A DNA stretch of 64,000 bases from Propionimicrobium sp. PCR01-08-3 (GTDB taxonomy: Bacteria; Actinomycetota; Actinomycetes; Propionibacteriales; Propionibacteriaceae). The position numbers and the translations under genes were made by a program. Shown here one piece after another: positions 14,835 to 24,831 of the stretch (position 1 is the first letter of the stretch; each line of letters starts with the position of its first letter). Below the pieces are notes generated by a model that saw nothing but the letters and a program-made list of their open reading frames with translations, searched no databases and was not told where the DNA came from. The stretch is from contig NZ_CP127390.1 of assembly GCF_030286045.1 (NCBI RefSeq), positions 3,179,482-3,243,481 on the forward strand, written 5' to 3'.

Positions 14835-16505
14835 GTGAGTAGTCATCAATCAGACAGACCCCCGGTCGCACAAACCTCGACACAGCCGGACGAGACCCTC
14901 GAGCGGGGTCTCGGCAACCGGCATCTACAACTGATCGCCATCGGCGGGGCCATCGGCACCGGCTTGTTCATGGGATCCGGCAAGACCATTTCGCTGGCCG
15001 GGCCCTCCATCCTGCTTGTCTACGCCATCATCGGCACGTTGCTCTTTTTCGTGATGCGGGCGATGGGTGAGCTGCTGTTGTCGAACCTGAAATACAAGTC
15101 TTTCCGCGATATCGCCGAAGACATCCTCGGCCCCTGGGCCGGCTTCTTCTCCGGGTGGACCTACTGGTTCTGCTGGATCGTCATTGGCATGGCCGACCTG
15201 ACTGCGGTCACCGCCTATGTGCAGTTCTGGTGGGCAGACGTGCCGAAGTGGCTACCGGCGACCTGTCTCGTGCTGTTGCTGTTGGGCCTGAATTTGATCG
15301 CGGTCCGGTTGTTCGGCGAGGTCGAGTTTTGGTTCGCGATGATCAAGATCGTCGCGATCATCTCGTTGATCGTCGTGGCGGTCGTCATGCTCATCGCCGC
15401 GTTCACCTCTCCGGAGGGGCATCAGGCGACGATCGCGAACCTGTGGAACGATGGCGGGTTCTTCCCAACTGGCGGCATGGGGTTTATGGCCGGATTCCAG
15501 ATCGCCTTCTTCGCTTTCGTCGGCATTGAGCTGGTCGGCACCGCCGCAGCCGAAACCAAGGATCCGGTGAAGACCCTGCCGAAGGCAATCAATGCCATCC
15601 CGCTACGAGTCATGCTCTTCTATGTCTGCGCTCTCGCAGCCATCATGGCGGTCACGCCGTGGCGCTCCATCGATCCGAGCGTGAGCCCCTTCGTCTCGAT
15701 GTTCTCGCTGGCGGGCTTCGGCGCAGCTGCTGCAGTGGTCAACTTCGTCGTCCTGACCTCTGCTGCGTCGTCGGCCAACTCGGGCATCTTCTCCACCTCG
15801 AGAATGCTTTTCGGGCTGTCGTTGGACGACAAGGCGCCGAAGTCTTTCGGGCAGTTGACCAGGCACAAGGTACCGGCCAAGGGGCTCATCTTCTCCTGCT
15901 GCTGCTTGGTGCCTGGGGTGGTCCTGCTCTACTTGTCGGACTCGATCATCGGAGCGTTCACTATCGCGACCTCGGTGGCGTCGGTGCTGTTCATCTTCGT
16001 GTGGAGCGTCATCATGTGCTGCTACTTGGTGTACCGGCGACGTACCCCCGGGCTACACGAGGCATCGCCCTACAAGATGCCGTTCGGTATCGGGCTGTCG
16101 TGGCTGGTGCTGGCATTCTTCGTGGTCATGCTGGTGATCTTGGCATTCGAACCCGATACCCGGATGGCACTGATCGCGACACCCATCTGGTTCATCGCCC
16201 TGGGCATCGCCTACGCCGTGCATCGCAAACGGCACCCCGACGATGTCCGCAAGGGTCACGAGCCTGCGACCATGCCGCCTTACTCGGTGCTCGCGAACGA
16301 GTTCGTCCTTAGTGACGAGATTGCCGATGGGGCAGCCGACGCCGCGCCTCCCGCGGGCGTCCGAGCCCCAGAAGAGGCCGATATCACGGCGCAGACCGAG
16401 GACGATTGGGACGATCAGCCGGACGGCGCCTGGACAACTGACGACGATCTGCGAGTGGTCGTGGAAACCGCAAAGCGGGAGAGACCGCCGGTACCGGGCA
16501 GCTAG
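14835..16505 (+). CDS. cycA: CycA-type amino-acid permease, copy 1
   Basis: A 556-aa APC-superfamily transporter with 12 hydrophobic segments. The family N-terminus LERGLGNRHLQLIAIGGAIGTGLFMG, GELLLSNLKYKSFRDIAED and EPDTRMALIATPIWF are close to CycA (D-Ser/D-Ala/Gly/L-Ala proton symporter). It follows ald, so alanine uptake is the likely job. The GTG start follows AAAGGAG by 7 nt. Relative to copy 2 it has a ~65-residue acidic C-terminal extension beyond the last membrane segment (from about residue 485). Confidence 0.85.
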   Translation: MSSHQSDRPPVAQTSTQPDETLERGLGNRHLQLIAIGGAIGTGLFMGSGKTISLAGPSILLVYAIIGTLLFFVMRAMGELLLSNLKYKSFRDIAEDILGPWAGFFSGWTYWFCWIVIGMADLTAVTAYVQFWWADVPKWLPATCLVLLLLGLNLIAVRLFGEVEFWFAMIKIVAIISLIVVAVVMLIAAFTSPEGHQATIANLWNDGGFFPTGGMGFMAGFQIAFFAFVGIELVGTAAAETKDPVKTLPKAINAIPLRVMLFYVCALAAIMAVTPWRSIDPSVSPFVSMFSLAGFGAAAAVVNFVVLTSAASSANSGIFSTSRMLFGLSLDDKAPKSFGQLTRHKVPAKGLIFSCCCLVPGVVLLYLSDSIIGAFTIATSVASVLFIFVWSVIMCCYLVYRRRTPGLHEASPYKMPFGIGLSWLVLAFFVVMLVILAFEPDTRMALIATPIWFIALGIAYAVHRKRHPDDVRKGHEPATMPPYSVLANEFVLSDEIADGAADAAPPAGVRAPEEADITAQTEDDWDDQPDGAWTTDDDLRVVVETAKRERPPVPGS

Positions 16506-16520
16506 CGATCCGCCGGTCGC

Positions 16521-16560
16521 AGCCGGTCAACCATTGCCATGAGCATCTGGTTGACCGGCT
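16521..16560 (+). terminator. Hairpin terminator between the two permeases
   Basis: AGCCGGTCAACCA and TGGTTGACCGGCT form a perfect 13-bp stem with a 14-nt loop, starting 15 nt after the stop codon. There is no T tract. Confidence 0.65.
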
Positions 16561-16718
16561 CGTCCTGGATCCGGCGCCTCGTCCCTGTGACCCGCAGCAA
16601 GAATCCGGGGTGGCTGTATCCGGCTCACAGGCACGCGAGTAATCTCTCCCCGAGTAGGTAAGGCGCCTACCCCCGTCTTCATCGGCACCGGGTCGATCGG
16701 AGACAAAGGAGAGCCCAC

Positions 16719-18176
16719 GTGAGTACAGAACAAAAACAGACCAGCCCTTCGGCCCCGGGGACCGGGTCGTCCGACGACCAATCGGATGGCACCCTCGAGC
16801 GAGGACTCGCCAACCGGCATCTTCAGCTGATCGCCATCGGCGGCGCCATCGGCACCGGCTTGTTCATGGGGTCCGGCAAGACCATCTCACTGGCCGGGCC
16901 CTCCATCCTGCTCGTCTACGCCATCATCGGCATCATGCTCTTCTTCGTGATGCGGGCGATGGGTGAGCTTCTGCTGTCGAACCTGAACTACAAGTCGTTC
17001 CGCGACATCGCCGAAGATGTGCTCGGACCGTGGGCCGGGTTCTTTTCCGGCTGGACGTACTGGTTCTGCTGGATCGTCACCGGCATGGCCGACCTGATCG
17101 CCGTCACCTCGTATGTGCAGTTCTGGTGGCCGGGAGTCCCGAAATGGCTGCCCGCGACCTGCCTCGTGTTATTGCTGCTGGGGCTCAATTTGATCGCGGT
17201 CCGGCTGTTCGGCGAGGTCGAGTTCTGGTTCGCGATGATCAAGATCGTCGCGATCGTCGCACTGATCGCCGTCGCCGTGGTGATGGTCGTCGTCGGGTTC
17301 ACTTCGGCCGAGGGCTACCACGCCTCGGTCGCGAATCTGTGGAACGACGGCGGATTCTTCCCGACCGGCGGCAAGGGATTCATGGCAGGATTCCAGATCG
17401 CGCTGTTCGCCTTCGTCGGCATCGAGCTGGTCGGCACGGCCGCCGCCGAAACCCGGGATCCGGTGAAGACGCTGCCGAAGGCCATCAACGCCATCCCGCT
17501 GCGGGTGATGTTGTTCTACGTGCTGGCGCTGACCGCGATCATGGCGGTGATGCCCTGGCGGTCCATCGACCCGAACGTGAGCCCCTTCGTCTCAGTCTTC
17601 GCGATGGTCGGCTTCGGTGCGGCCGCCTCGGTGGTCAACTTCGTTGTCCTGACCTCGGCCGCGTCATCGGCCAACTCGGGCATCTACTCCACCTCCCGGA
17701 TGCTCTTCGGCCTGTCATTGGACGACAAGGCCCCGGGCGCTTTCGGACGCCTGACCCGTCACAAGGTGCCGGCGAACGGCCTCATCTTCTCGGTGTGCTG
17801 CCTGCTCCCGGGAATCGCATTGCTCTACCTGTCCGACACCATCATCGGCGCCTTCACCATCGCCACCACGGTGTCGTCGGTGCTCTTCATTTTCGTGTGG
17901 AGCATCATCTTGGCCAGCTATCTCGTCTTCCGCCGCCGTAATCCCGAACTGCACGAAGCGTCGGTGTACAAGATGCCGATCGGTGTCGGGTTGTCGTGGC
18001 TGGTGCTGGTGTTCTTCGTCGGCATGCTGGTGATCTTGGCCTTTGAACCCGATACCCGGATCGCATTGATCGCGACGCCCGTGTGGTTCATCATGCTCGG
18101 CATCTGCTACGCCGTGCACCGCAAGCGTCGTCCCGAAGACCTCGCCCATCATCCTCGTCCGGTTGCCCACAGCTAG
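16719..18176 (+). CDS. cycA: CycA-type amino-acid permease, copy 2
   Basis: A 485-aa permease nearly identical in its membrane core to the preceding gene: the same LERGL.NRHLQLIAIGGAIG start and the same order of 12 segments. The C-terminus is short (HPRPVAHS) instead of the acidic tail. The GTG start follows AAAGGAG by 7 nt. It has its own upstream region after a terminator, so the two copies may be expressed separately and differ in substrate or regulation. It arose by tandem duplication. Confidence 0.85.
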   Translation: MSTEQKQTSPSAPGTGSSDDQSDGTLERGLANRHLQLIAIGGAIGTGLFMGSGKTISLAGPSILLVYAIIGIMLFFVMRAMGELLLSNLNYKSFRDIAEDVLGPWAGFFSGWTYWFCWIVTGMADLIAVTSYVQFWWPGVPKWLPATCLVLLLLGLNLIAVRLFGEVEFWFAMIKIVAIVALIAVAVVMVVVGFTSAEGYHASVANLWNDGGFFPTGGKGFMAGFQIALFAFVGIELVGTAAAETRDPVKTLPKAINAIPLRVMLFYVLALTAIMAVMPWRSIDPNVSPFVSVFAMVGFGAAASVVNFVVLTSAASSANSGIYSTSRMLFGLSLDDKAPGAFGRLTRHKVPANGLIFSVCCLLPGIALLYLSDTIIGAFTIATTVSSVLFIFVWSIILASYLVFRRRNPELHEASVYKMPIGVGLSWLVLVFFVGMLVILAFEPDTRIALIATPVWFIMLGICYAVHRKRRPEDLAHHPRPVAHS

Positions 18177-18356
18177 CCACGCGAAGGCTCGTCTCGGCGG
18201 CGGTAGCCGATCACTTTGATCTGAGATGGCGAGAACCCCATCAGCGACGCTCGATCGCTGGAGTTTCTCGGTTCGAGAACCAGCATGGACGCCGTCGGCC
18301 GGCTTCCGTGCTCCGGATACACAGTGGAACCTCGGCGCGCGTGGCCGTCCGTATTG

Positions 18357-18827
18357 TTACTGGCCGGACCAGGGGCCGGGACGATAGTTCTGGGGGCCGC
18401 CCGGATTGTCGCCCTGCTCGGGACCGTAGTCGGTTCGGGGTGCGTTGCCCTGATAAGGACGGTAGCTGTCCTGCGGGCCGGACGCCCAGTGCTGCTGCCG
18501 GGGAGCGGATCCGGGCTGATGCTCGTGGCCGGTGACCATCGCGTCCAATCGCATGAACGCCATCAGCAGGCAGACGATTCCCGCGATCCACAGACCGCCG
18601 GTGATCACCGAGTTCAAGGCGATCACGCCGATCCCCAGCGAGGCGGCGGCCATCGGCAGAAAGGCGGCAACGATTCGTCCGACGATGAACAGGCTCATGC
18701 CGATGATGGCCAGCTTGCGGGCCGTGCTGTGCGACGAAAAGATCAGCCACGCCAATAGGGCGATCTCGGCGAGGACGCCGATGACTCCCACCACTCCGGT
18801 GGCCATGCCCGCTGTACTCGGTGTCAT
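18357..18827 (-). CDS. Small membrane protein with Pro/Gln-rich tail
   Basis: A 156-aa protein I do not recognise. Four hydrophobic segments occupy about residues 8–95. The cytosolic or external tail of ~55 aa is rich in Gln, Pro, Gly and Tyr. The ATG at 18827 was chosen because AAGGAGAG precedes it. It is divergent from the FUSC gene. The tail composition resembles low-complexity tails of actinobacterial envelope proteins. Confidence 0.65.
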   Translation of the reverse strand: MTPSTAGMATGVVGVIGVLAEIALLAWLIFSSHSTARKLAIIGMSLFIVGRIVAAFLPMAAASLGIGVIALNSVITGGLWIAGIVCLLMAFMRLDAMVTGHEHQPGSAPRQQHWASGPQDSYRPYQGNAPRTDYGPEQGDNPGGPQNYRPGPWSGQ

Positions 18828-18955
18828 TGTTTTCTCTCCTTGATCGAAATCGAGATGGTTGACCCGCGCCCCGATTCCCGGCGTCCCCAACGTTATCGTC
18901 CGCCGGGCCTGCTGCAAGACTCAGCGAGCCTCGCGTGCCGAGTAGCATTGTCCCA

Positions 18956-20257
18956 GTGAGTGAATCGCGCATGGAGCATTGGTGGGACCGTTGGGCGTCT
19001 TACATTGGTGCGAATGTCCGCGCAGGCCGGATCCGCGTCAAGGGTGCAGCGATTCCCACCTTGCAGACGGCGTTCTTCGCAACCTTGTCGTGGGTGTTCT
19101 GCTACTACGTGCTGAATGATCCGGCGCCGATCTTTGCCCCCATCGTGACCTTCGTCTCCATGGGCCTGAGCCGCAACCGTGAGCTGCGCAAAGCCGTCGA
19201 GATGAGTGCCGGGGCGAGCATCGGCGTGCTGATCGGGGGCCTCGTCGGCCAGTACTGGGGGTTCGGTGCGCCGCAGCTCTTCTTGCTCTTCTTGATCTGC
19301 CCCCTGATCGGACGCCTGATCGATCGCTCCGAGATGGTCGCGTTCCAAATGGCCATTCAATCCATGGTTGTGGCCGCCACCATCGCCTTGATGAACTCCG
19401 GGTCGTCGACCGTGACGGCTTTCGACCGGTTCCTGAGCGCGGTCGTGGGAGCCGTATTCGCGATCTCGGCGACGGTGATCCTGCCGACCAACGTGATGAC
19501 CAGGCCTCGGCGCTACGTTACCTATGCGATCCTGGAGGCGTCCAAGATCACCCGCCGGCTCAGCAAGGGTCTGCTGAACGGCGACTTCGAAGAGATCTCG
19601 CAGTTGCACGGGCGTCTCGCCTCGTTGCGTGAGCTGCTCAATGATGGCAGGCGGGCTCTCACCACCGCTCAGGAGACGGCTGCCGTCAGCCCGCGTGCTT
19701 TCGGGTCGAGAGGCGCGTTGGCTGAACTCGACCGCATGCTCGGGTTGGTCGAGCGGATGCATGTCACCTTGTCGATGATGCAAAGACAGGGACGCGGCAT
19801 GGTCACCGAGGTGGGGCCGATGGTGGAGATCGCCGCACCGATGTGGCACGCCGCCGATCTCTTGGAGCAGATATCGAAGGGTATCGCCGACTGGAAGCGT
19901 CCGACATCGGCTCGCGACCAGGCGATGCGGCTGGCCAGCACCCTCGGACCCTCAACCCTGGTCGAGGACCCGGAAGACTGGCGCAGCGCGGCGATGACCT
20001 CGATGCTGCGTGCCGTCCTGGTGGACATGCTGGAACTCACGGGCTTGTCGATGGCCCAGGCGCGCGCGGTGCTCGCCGACACCGGCGACTTCAAACCGGA
20101 CGAAGAAGACCCAAAGGCTCCCGATGTGGAGCTGGCCTCGGCGATCTGGGGGACCGAGCAGCTTCCGGCCATCGGGCCTCAGCCGGAGATCAGGCCGGGG
20201 GAGGCTGCGATGCAACCCGGCCGGGAATCCGATGACCCGGACGAGCGCGCCTCATGA
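18956..20257 (+). CDS. FUSC-family membrane protein
   Basis: A 433-aa protein. The N-terminal half has about six hydrophobic segments in the FUSC/aromatic-acid-exporter pattern (APIFAPIVTFVSMG…RKAVEMSAGASIGVLIG). The rest is a soluble helical domain of ~220 aa, with an acidic tail. Family members are suspected small-molecule exporters (PET/YccS-like). The GTG start is supported by TAGCAT-N7-GTG, giving a leaderless mRNA. No Shine–Dalgarno sequence is visible. It is monocistronic. Confidence 0.75.
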   Translation: MSESRMEHWWDRWASYIGANVRAGRIRVKGAAIPTLQTAFFATLSWVFCYYVLNDPAPIFAPIVTFVSMGLSRNRELRKAVEMSAGASIGVLIGGLVGQYWGFGAPQLFLLFLICPLIGRLIDRSEMVAFQMAIQSMVVAATIALMNSGSSTVTAFDRFLSAVVGAVFAISATVILPTNVMTRPRRYVTYAILEASKITRRLSKGLLNGDFEEISQLHGRLASLRELLNDGRRALTTAQETAAVSPRAFGSRGALAELDRMLGLVERMHVTLSMMQRQGRGMVTEVGPMVEIAAPMWHAADLLEQISKGIADWKRPTSARDQAMRLASTLGPSTLVEDPEDWRSAAMTSMLRAVLVDMLELTGLSMAQARAVLADTGDFKPDEEDPKAPDVELASAIWGTEQLPAIGPQPEIRPGEAAMQPGRESDDPDERAS

Positions 20258-20347
20258 TCCACGAAGCCGAAGCGCCTGCCACGCCGACGAATTGAGCCTT
20301 GGTGCCTGCGGCAAGGGGCGGCCTGCCTGACCGATAAGATGTTCGGC

Positions 20348-20434
20348 ATGCCCTCTGATGAGGTGACGAAGCCGCATCAGGGCAGGAGAGCTGGAGGTAA
20401 GCATGAGCAATCCCCCGCCCTATCAGGGCCGTGA
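20348..20434 (+). CDS. Possible leaderless 28-codon upstream ORF
   Basis: TAAGAT (20335–20340) is followed after exactly 7 nt by ATG at 20348, opening 28 codons that end in TGA at 20434. This runs past the ATG of the next gene (20403) in a different frame. The geometry matches the confirmed-looking leaderless starts elsewhere. Peptide content is unremarkable, and it may only be a regulatory leader. Confidence 0.35.
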   Translation: MPSDEVTKPHQGRRAGGKHEQSPALSGP

Positions 20435-21890
20435 TCCCCGATGGTCCGATCAGCACCCGCAGTATCCTGCCGATCAGCGTCCGCCGTATCCTGCCGATCA
20501 GCCACCCTGGTTCGGCCAACACCAGTCACCGGCGCCACCCGCGGGGAGGCAAGGCTTCAGCTATCAGCAGCCGGGACAGCCATACCCAGGGCAGACACCG
20601 CCGGGCCCTCAGCAGCCCTACCGAGGACAGCCCTATCAGCCATCGCCCCCGCCCTGGCAGCAGCAGCCGGGCCCGCATACTTTTAGTTTCGGTCCCCAGC
20701 AGCCGGGACCTGTCGGCGCGAACCCGAAGAAGCGACGGACGATCGTGCTCGGCGGCGCTGCTGTCCTGCTGGTGGCCGTGGTCGTGATCGTGGTGGCCTT
20801 TGTGCGTCCATGGAACAGCGACAAGAACCTGATCTTTCACCCGAATGGCCCGGCAAATGCCTGGCTCGATGAGCGGTACGCGGGAGGAAGCACCTCCTGG
20901 TCGGCGGACGGACTGATGGCGGGAGTTTCGTTCAGCCGGTCGGTCGTCGCGCTGTCGTCGGATGACGCGCTCGCCGGGCTCGATCTCAGCTCCGGGCAGG
21001 AGCTCTGGCGCGTCGACGGGGCCATCTGTGGAGACGGTGCCGTCATTGACGGAAACGCATATTGCGTCGAATACACCGATACCGAAAGCGCGCTGCTGCG
21101 GATCGATCTCGACACCGGCTCGGTGGATGCCTTCTACGCGGCGCCGATAGTCATCCATTCCGTCACTCCACTCGGAGAACGCGACGGCAACGTGATCTTG
21201 GCAGCAGGTGATCCGGGCGGGACACGGCTGTTGTCGATTGCGCTGGACGGCTCCGGGATCATCAACTGGCAAACGGTCTATCCCGAGGTGGGCGTCGACT
21301 GCTATCTGCTGAGCACCCACATCGGCTGCTCCGGCTACACAAGCACGGCATTCGGTGTGGTGGACGCGTCCACCGGAGAGTTCACCGTTCAGCAGGATCT
21401 GAACACCTCTGACGAGGAGAGAGTGGTGTGGGTCTGGGACGGCTACACCCTCCCACAAGGCTGGTTTGACAACGAAGAACGCCCGGTGTTCGACTTCAAC
21501 CAGAACGAGGTGGGCCGGGTGCGTCCTGGAGGTGAGCCGCTGACCCCCTCGTCGACCAATCGCGTGTTCTTCACGGTCGAAGACCTCATGATGGGAGGCA
21601 CCGTGCAGGCCGTGGACGCCGACGGTACGGTCGTGGCCGACTACGCGAACGGAACCGTCCTCCAGCCGTCCGGACATAAGCTGCCGACCGATGGGTCGGT
21701 CGTTGCCGTGTCAGCCGATGGGTCACTGCTCGCCGCCGAGGTCGAGTACGGACGCTATGAGATCTACGATCGCGATGGCAACGAAGTGGATGACTTCGGC
21801 GGCGGAGACACGAACATGACCATCGTGGACGGCCTCGTCGTCTCATGGGACCCGTCGGGTCCGACGATCGTCCACGCTCCGATGGGCTGA
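20403..21890 (+). CDS. Membrane-anchored beta-propeller-like protein
   Basis: A 495-aa protein. Residues 1–110 are a Pro/Gln/Tyr-rich low-complexity cytosolic region. One membrane segment spans ~113–134 after KKRR, and an extracytoplasmic domain of ~355 aa follows. That domain has repeated blades such as VALSSDDALAGLDLSSGQELWRV, typical of PQQ-like/outer-membrane-assembly-type beta propellers. It is probably an envelope sensor or scaffold, and the ligand is unknown. A clear GGAGG lies 5 nt ahead of the ATG. A short leaderless ORF overlaps its start. Confidence 0.75.
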   Translation: MSNPPPYQGRDPRWSDQHPQYPADQRPPYPADQPPWFGQHQSPAPPAGRQGFSYQQPGQPYPGQTPPGPQQPYRGQPYQPSPPPWQQQPGPHTFSFGPQQPGPVGANPKKRRTIVLGGAAVLLVAVVVIVVAFVRPWNSDKNLIFHPNGPANAWLDERYAGGSTSWSADGLMAGVSFSRSVVALSSDDALAGLDLSSGQELWRVDGAICGDGAVIDGNAYCVEYTDTESALLRIDLDTGSVDAFYAAPIVIHSVTPLGERDGNVILAAGDPGGTRLLSIALDGSGIINWQTVYPEVGVDCYLLSTHIGCSGYTSTAFGVVDASTGEFTVQQDLNTSDEERVVWVWDGYTLPQGWFDNEERPVFDFNQNEVGRVRPGGEPLTPSSTNRVFFTVEDLMMGGTVQAVDADGTVVADYANGTVLQPSGHKLPTDGSVVAVSADGSLLAAEVEYGRYEIYDRDGNEVDDFGGGDTNMTIVDGLVVSWDPSGPTIVHAPMG

Positions 21891-21944
21891 TCGGGGCGGG
21901 TAGCGGCAGCGCTGATGATCGCAATGCGAGCGCTACCTGTTGGC

Positions 21945-22469
21945 TCAGCCTTCGGTGGTCGCCTCGTCCGAAGGTGGCGCCGAAGATTCCTGGACGCAGA
22001 TGACGCCGCCGGATACCTCGATCTCGGTGGGTGCATCGTTGTTGAAACCTGCGTAGTTGTCGGTGAGAATCACATCGACGGTGCCGTCGGTCCGATCGTC
22101 TCCTCGCGCCTCGGCGTCGGTGAAGAACCCCGTCACCAACTGCACCTCCGGTGCGTCCGCGGTGGCTCCGACGACGACCGTCTGGCTGGCTTCTTCGCTG
22201 CTGTTGCCCGGTGATTTGGTTTGGAATCCGTAGGTGGTGAGCTGCTCGGTGACCTGGCCGGCCAGGCCTGCCGTCCCTCCCGCGTTGAGCACGGTGACGG
22301 TCACTTGAGTACTGGTCAGCGTCGATGCCGACTGGGTGACGCACGGTTCGGGCTGGTCACCGACCGGTCTCGTCAGTTGCCCCCAGCCCCACCACAATCC
22401 GAATCCGAGCAATGCCAGAAGGACGAGCAAAGTTATCGGGGTGGCCCACCGGCGAACCGAACTCCTCAC
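21945..22469 (-). CDS. LytR_C-domain membrane protein
   Basis: A 174-aa protein. One N-terminal membrane anchor (residues ~10–30) is followed by a LytR cell-envelope attenuator C-terminal domain (VTVTVLNAGGTAGLAGQVTEQLTTYGF) and an acidic/Ser-rich tail. Stand-alone LytR_C proteins sit in the actinobacterial envelope, and their function is unclear. The GTG start has AGGAG about 6 nt upstream. It is downstream of, and probably co-transcribed with, the next gene (45-nt gap). Confidence 0.8.
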   Translation of the reverse strand: MRSSVRRWATPITLLVLLALLGFGLWWGWGQLTRPVGDQPEPCVTQSASTLTSTQVTVTVLNAGGTAGLAGQVTEQLTTYGFQTKSPGNSSEEASQTVVVGATADAPEVQLVTGFFTDAEARGDDRTDGTVDVILTDNYAGFNNDAPTEIEVSGGVICVQESSAPPSDEATTEG

Positions 22470-22514
22470 AGTTGCTCCTGAAATGCTGGGGCCCGCAGGC
22501 CGGGTGGATTGGCG

Positions 22515-22829
22515 TTAGTTTACTTCACTCGAAGGATCGTCGAGATCCAGGACCCGGGCATGAACCGTCTGGCGCTGCTGCAATGCGGCGCGCAGGGCAC
22601 GATGAAGGCCATCCTCGAGGTAGAAGTCGCCATGCCATGACACGACGTGCGCGAACAGATCACCGAAGAAGGTGGAATCTTCCTCCAAGAGAGCATCCAG
22701 ATCAAGGGTGCGTTTGGTGGTGACCAGCTGATCGAGGCGCACCTGCTGCGGGGCGATCGATGCCCATTCGCGCTGGGTGTACCCGTGATCGGGGTAGGGC
22801 CTGTCTTCGCCGACTCGTTTGAAGATCAC
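22515..22829 (-). CDS. Conserved actinobacterial 104-aa protein with ParB/Srx-like motif
   Basis: A 104-aa soluble protein. I recall close relatives throughout Actinomycetota, usually annotated vaguely (some as VapB-type antitoxin). The segment LEDGLHRALRAALQQRQTVHARVL resembles the DGxHR signature of the ParB/sulfiredoxin fold, so it may bind a nucleotide. No toxin gene is adjacent, and the antitoxin label looks unsafe. The GTG start follows TAGGAT by 6 nt, implying a leaderless transcript shared with the LytR_C gene. Confidence 0.7.
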   Translation of the reverse strand: MIFKRVGEDRPYPDHGYTQREWASIAPQQVRLDQLVTTKRTLDLDALLEEDSTFFGDLFAHVVSWHGDFYLEDGLHRALRAALQQRQTVHARVLDLDDPSSEVN

Positions 22830-22939
22830 CTGGTCATCCTAACCAAACGAGTCGCCGGGGCCACAAGGGATAACCGGGTGTAAGGGAAATCTGCAGGAAT
22901 ATTTCGATTGCCCGATGCCACTGATGAAGCGGCTCGGTT

Positions 22940-23161
22940 GGCAAGAAGCCTGCCCATTCGCGGGACGCAGGCAGTCGTCCCGACGTGACCTGCCGCCTGT
23001 GAAACCCCCGGCGACCAGGGGGATGGCTCTGCATACCGGGCGGAGCAGAGCGTGGGCCGCCATCCCGAAGCCCCGGCGACCGGGGGGATGACTTTGCATA
23101 TCCGGCAGAGCGCGGGCCGCCATCCCCGAAACCCCCGATGACTACGGGGATGACGGTCACC
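22940..23161. repeat. Tandem hairpin repeats downstream of gdhA
   Basis: Units starting GAARCCCC at 23001, 23067 and 23128 (66- and 61-bp spacing) each carry a CCCC…GGGG hairpin followed by GATG. The first two also have GCAGAGCGYGGGCCGCCATCCC. A CGGGACG/CGTCCCG hairpin lies just before (about 22958–22981). No gene occurs in 22830–23181. Confidence 0.65.
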
Positions 23162-23181
23162 GGCTCCGCCGGAACCTGCGA

Positions 23182-24585
<1,404 letters not shown>

Positions 24586-24831
24586 TCAGCGAGCACGCAG
24601 CATCTTAGCCGGAACCAGTAGTTCGGCTTCGGCCGACCATTTGTTTGAGCACCGCAGACGATCACCGGTTTGCGCTGTCGTCGCGTGGCGGCGGGCACCA
24701 GCCCATGCGCGTTGGGGGGATCGACTGGTAAGAACTTGGCAGACGGGCCCAAGGGGGGTAGCCACATAGGGATGGCGGGTCAACAGAGGTCTACAGGGCA
24801 GCAACGGGGCTGCTCGCGATGGCGACTGTCA

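Noticed and set aside
22515-23161. CRISPR-like array in the gdhA downstream region
   Set aside because: Units are only two to three, of unequal length (66 and 61 bp), contiguous without unique spacers, and no cas genes are present.
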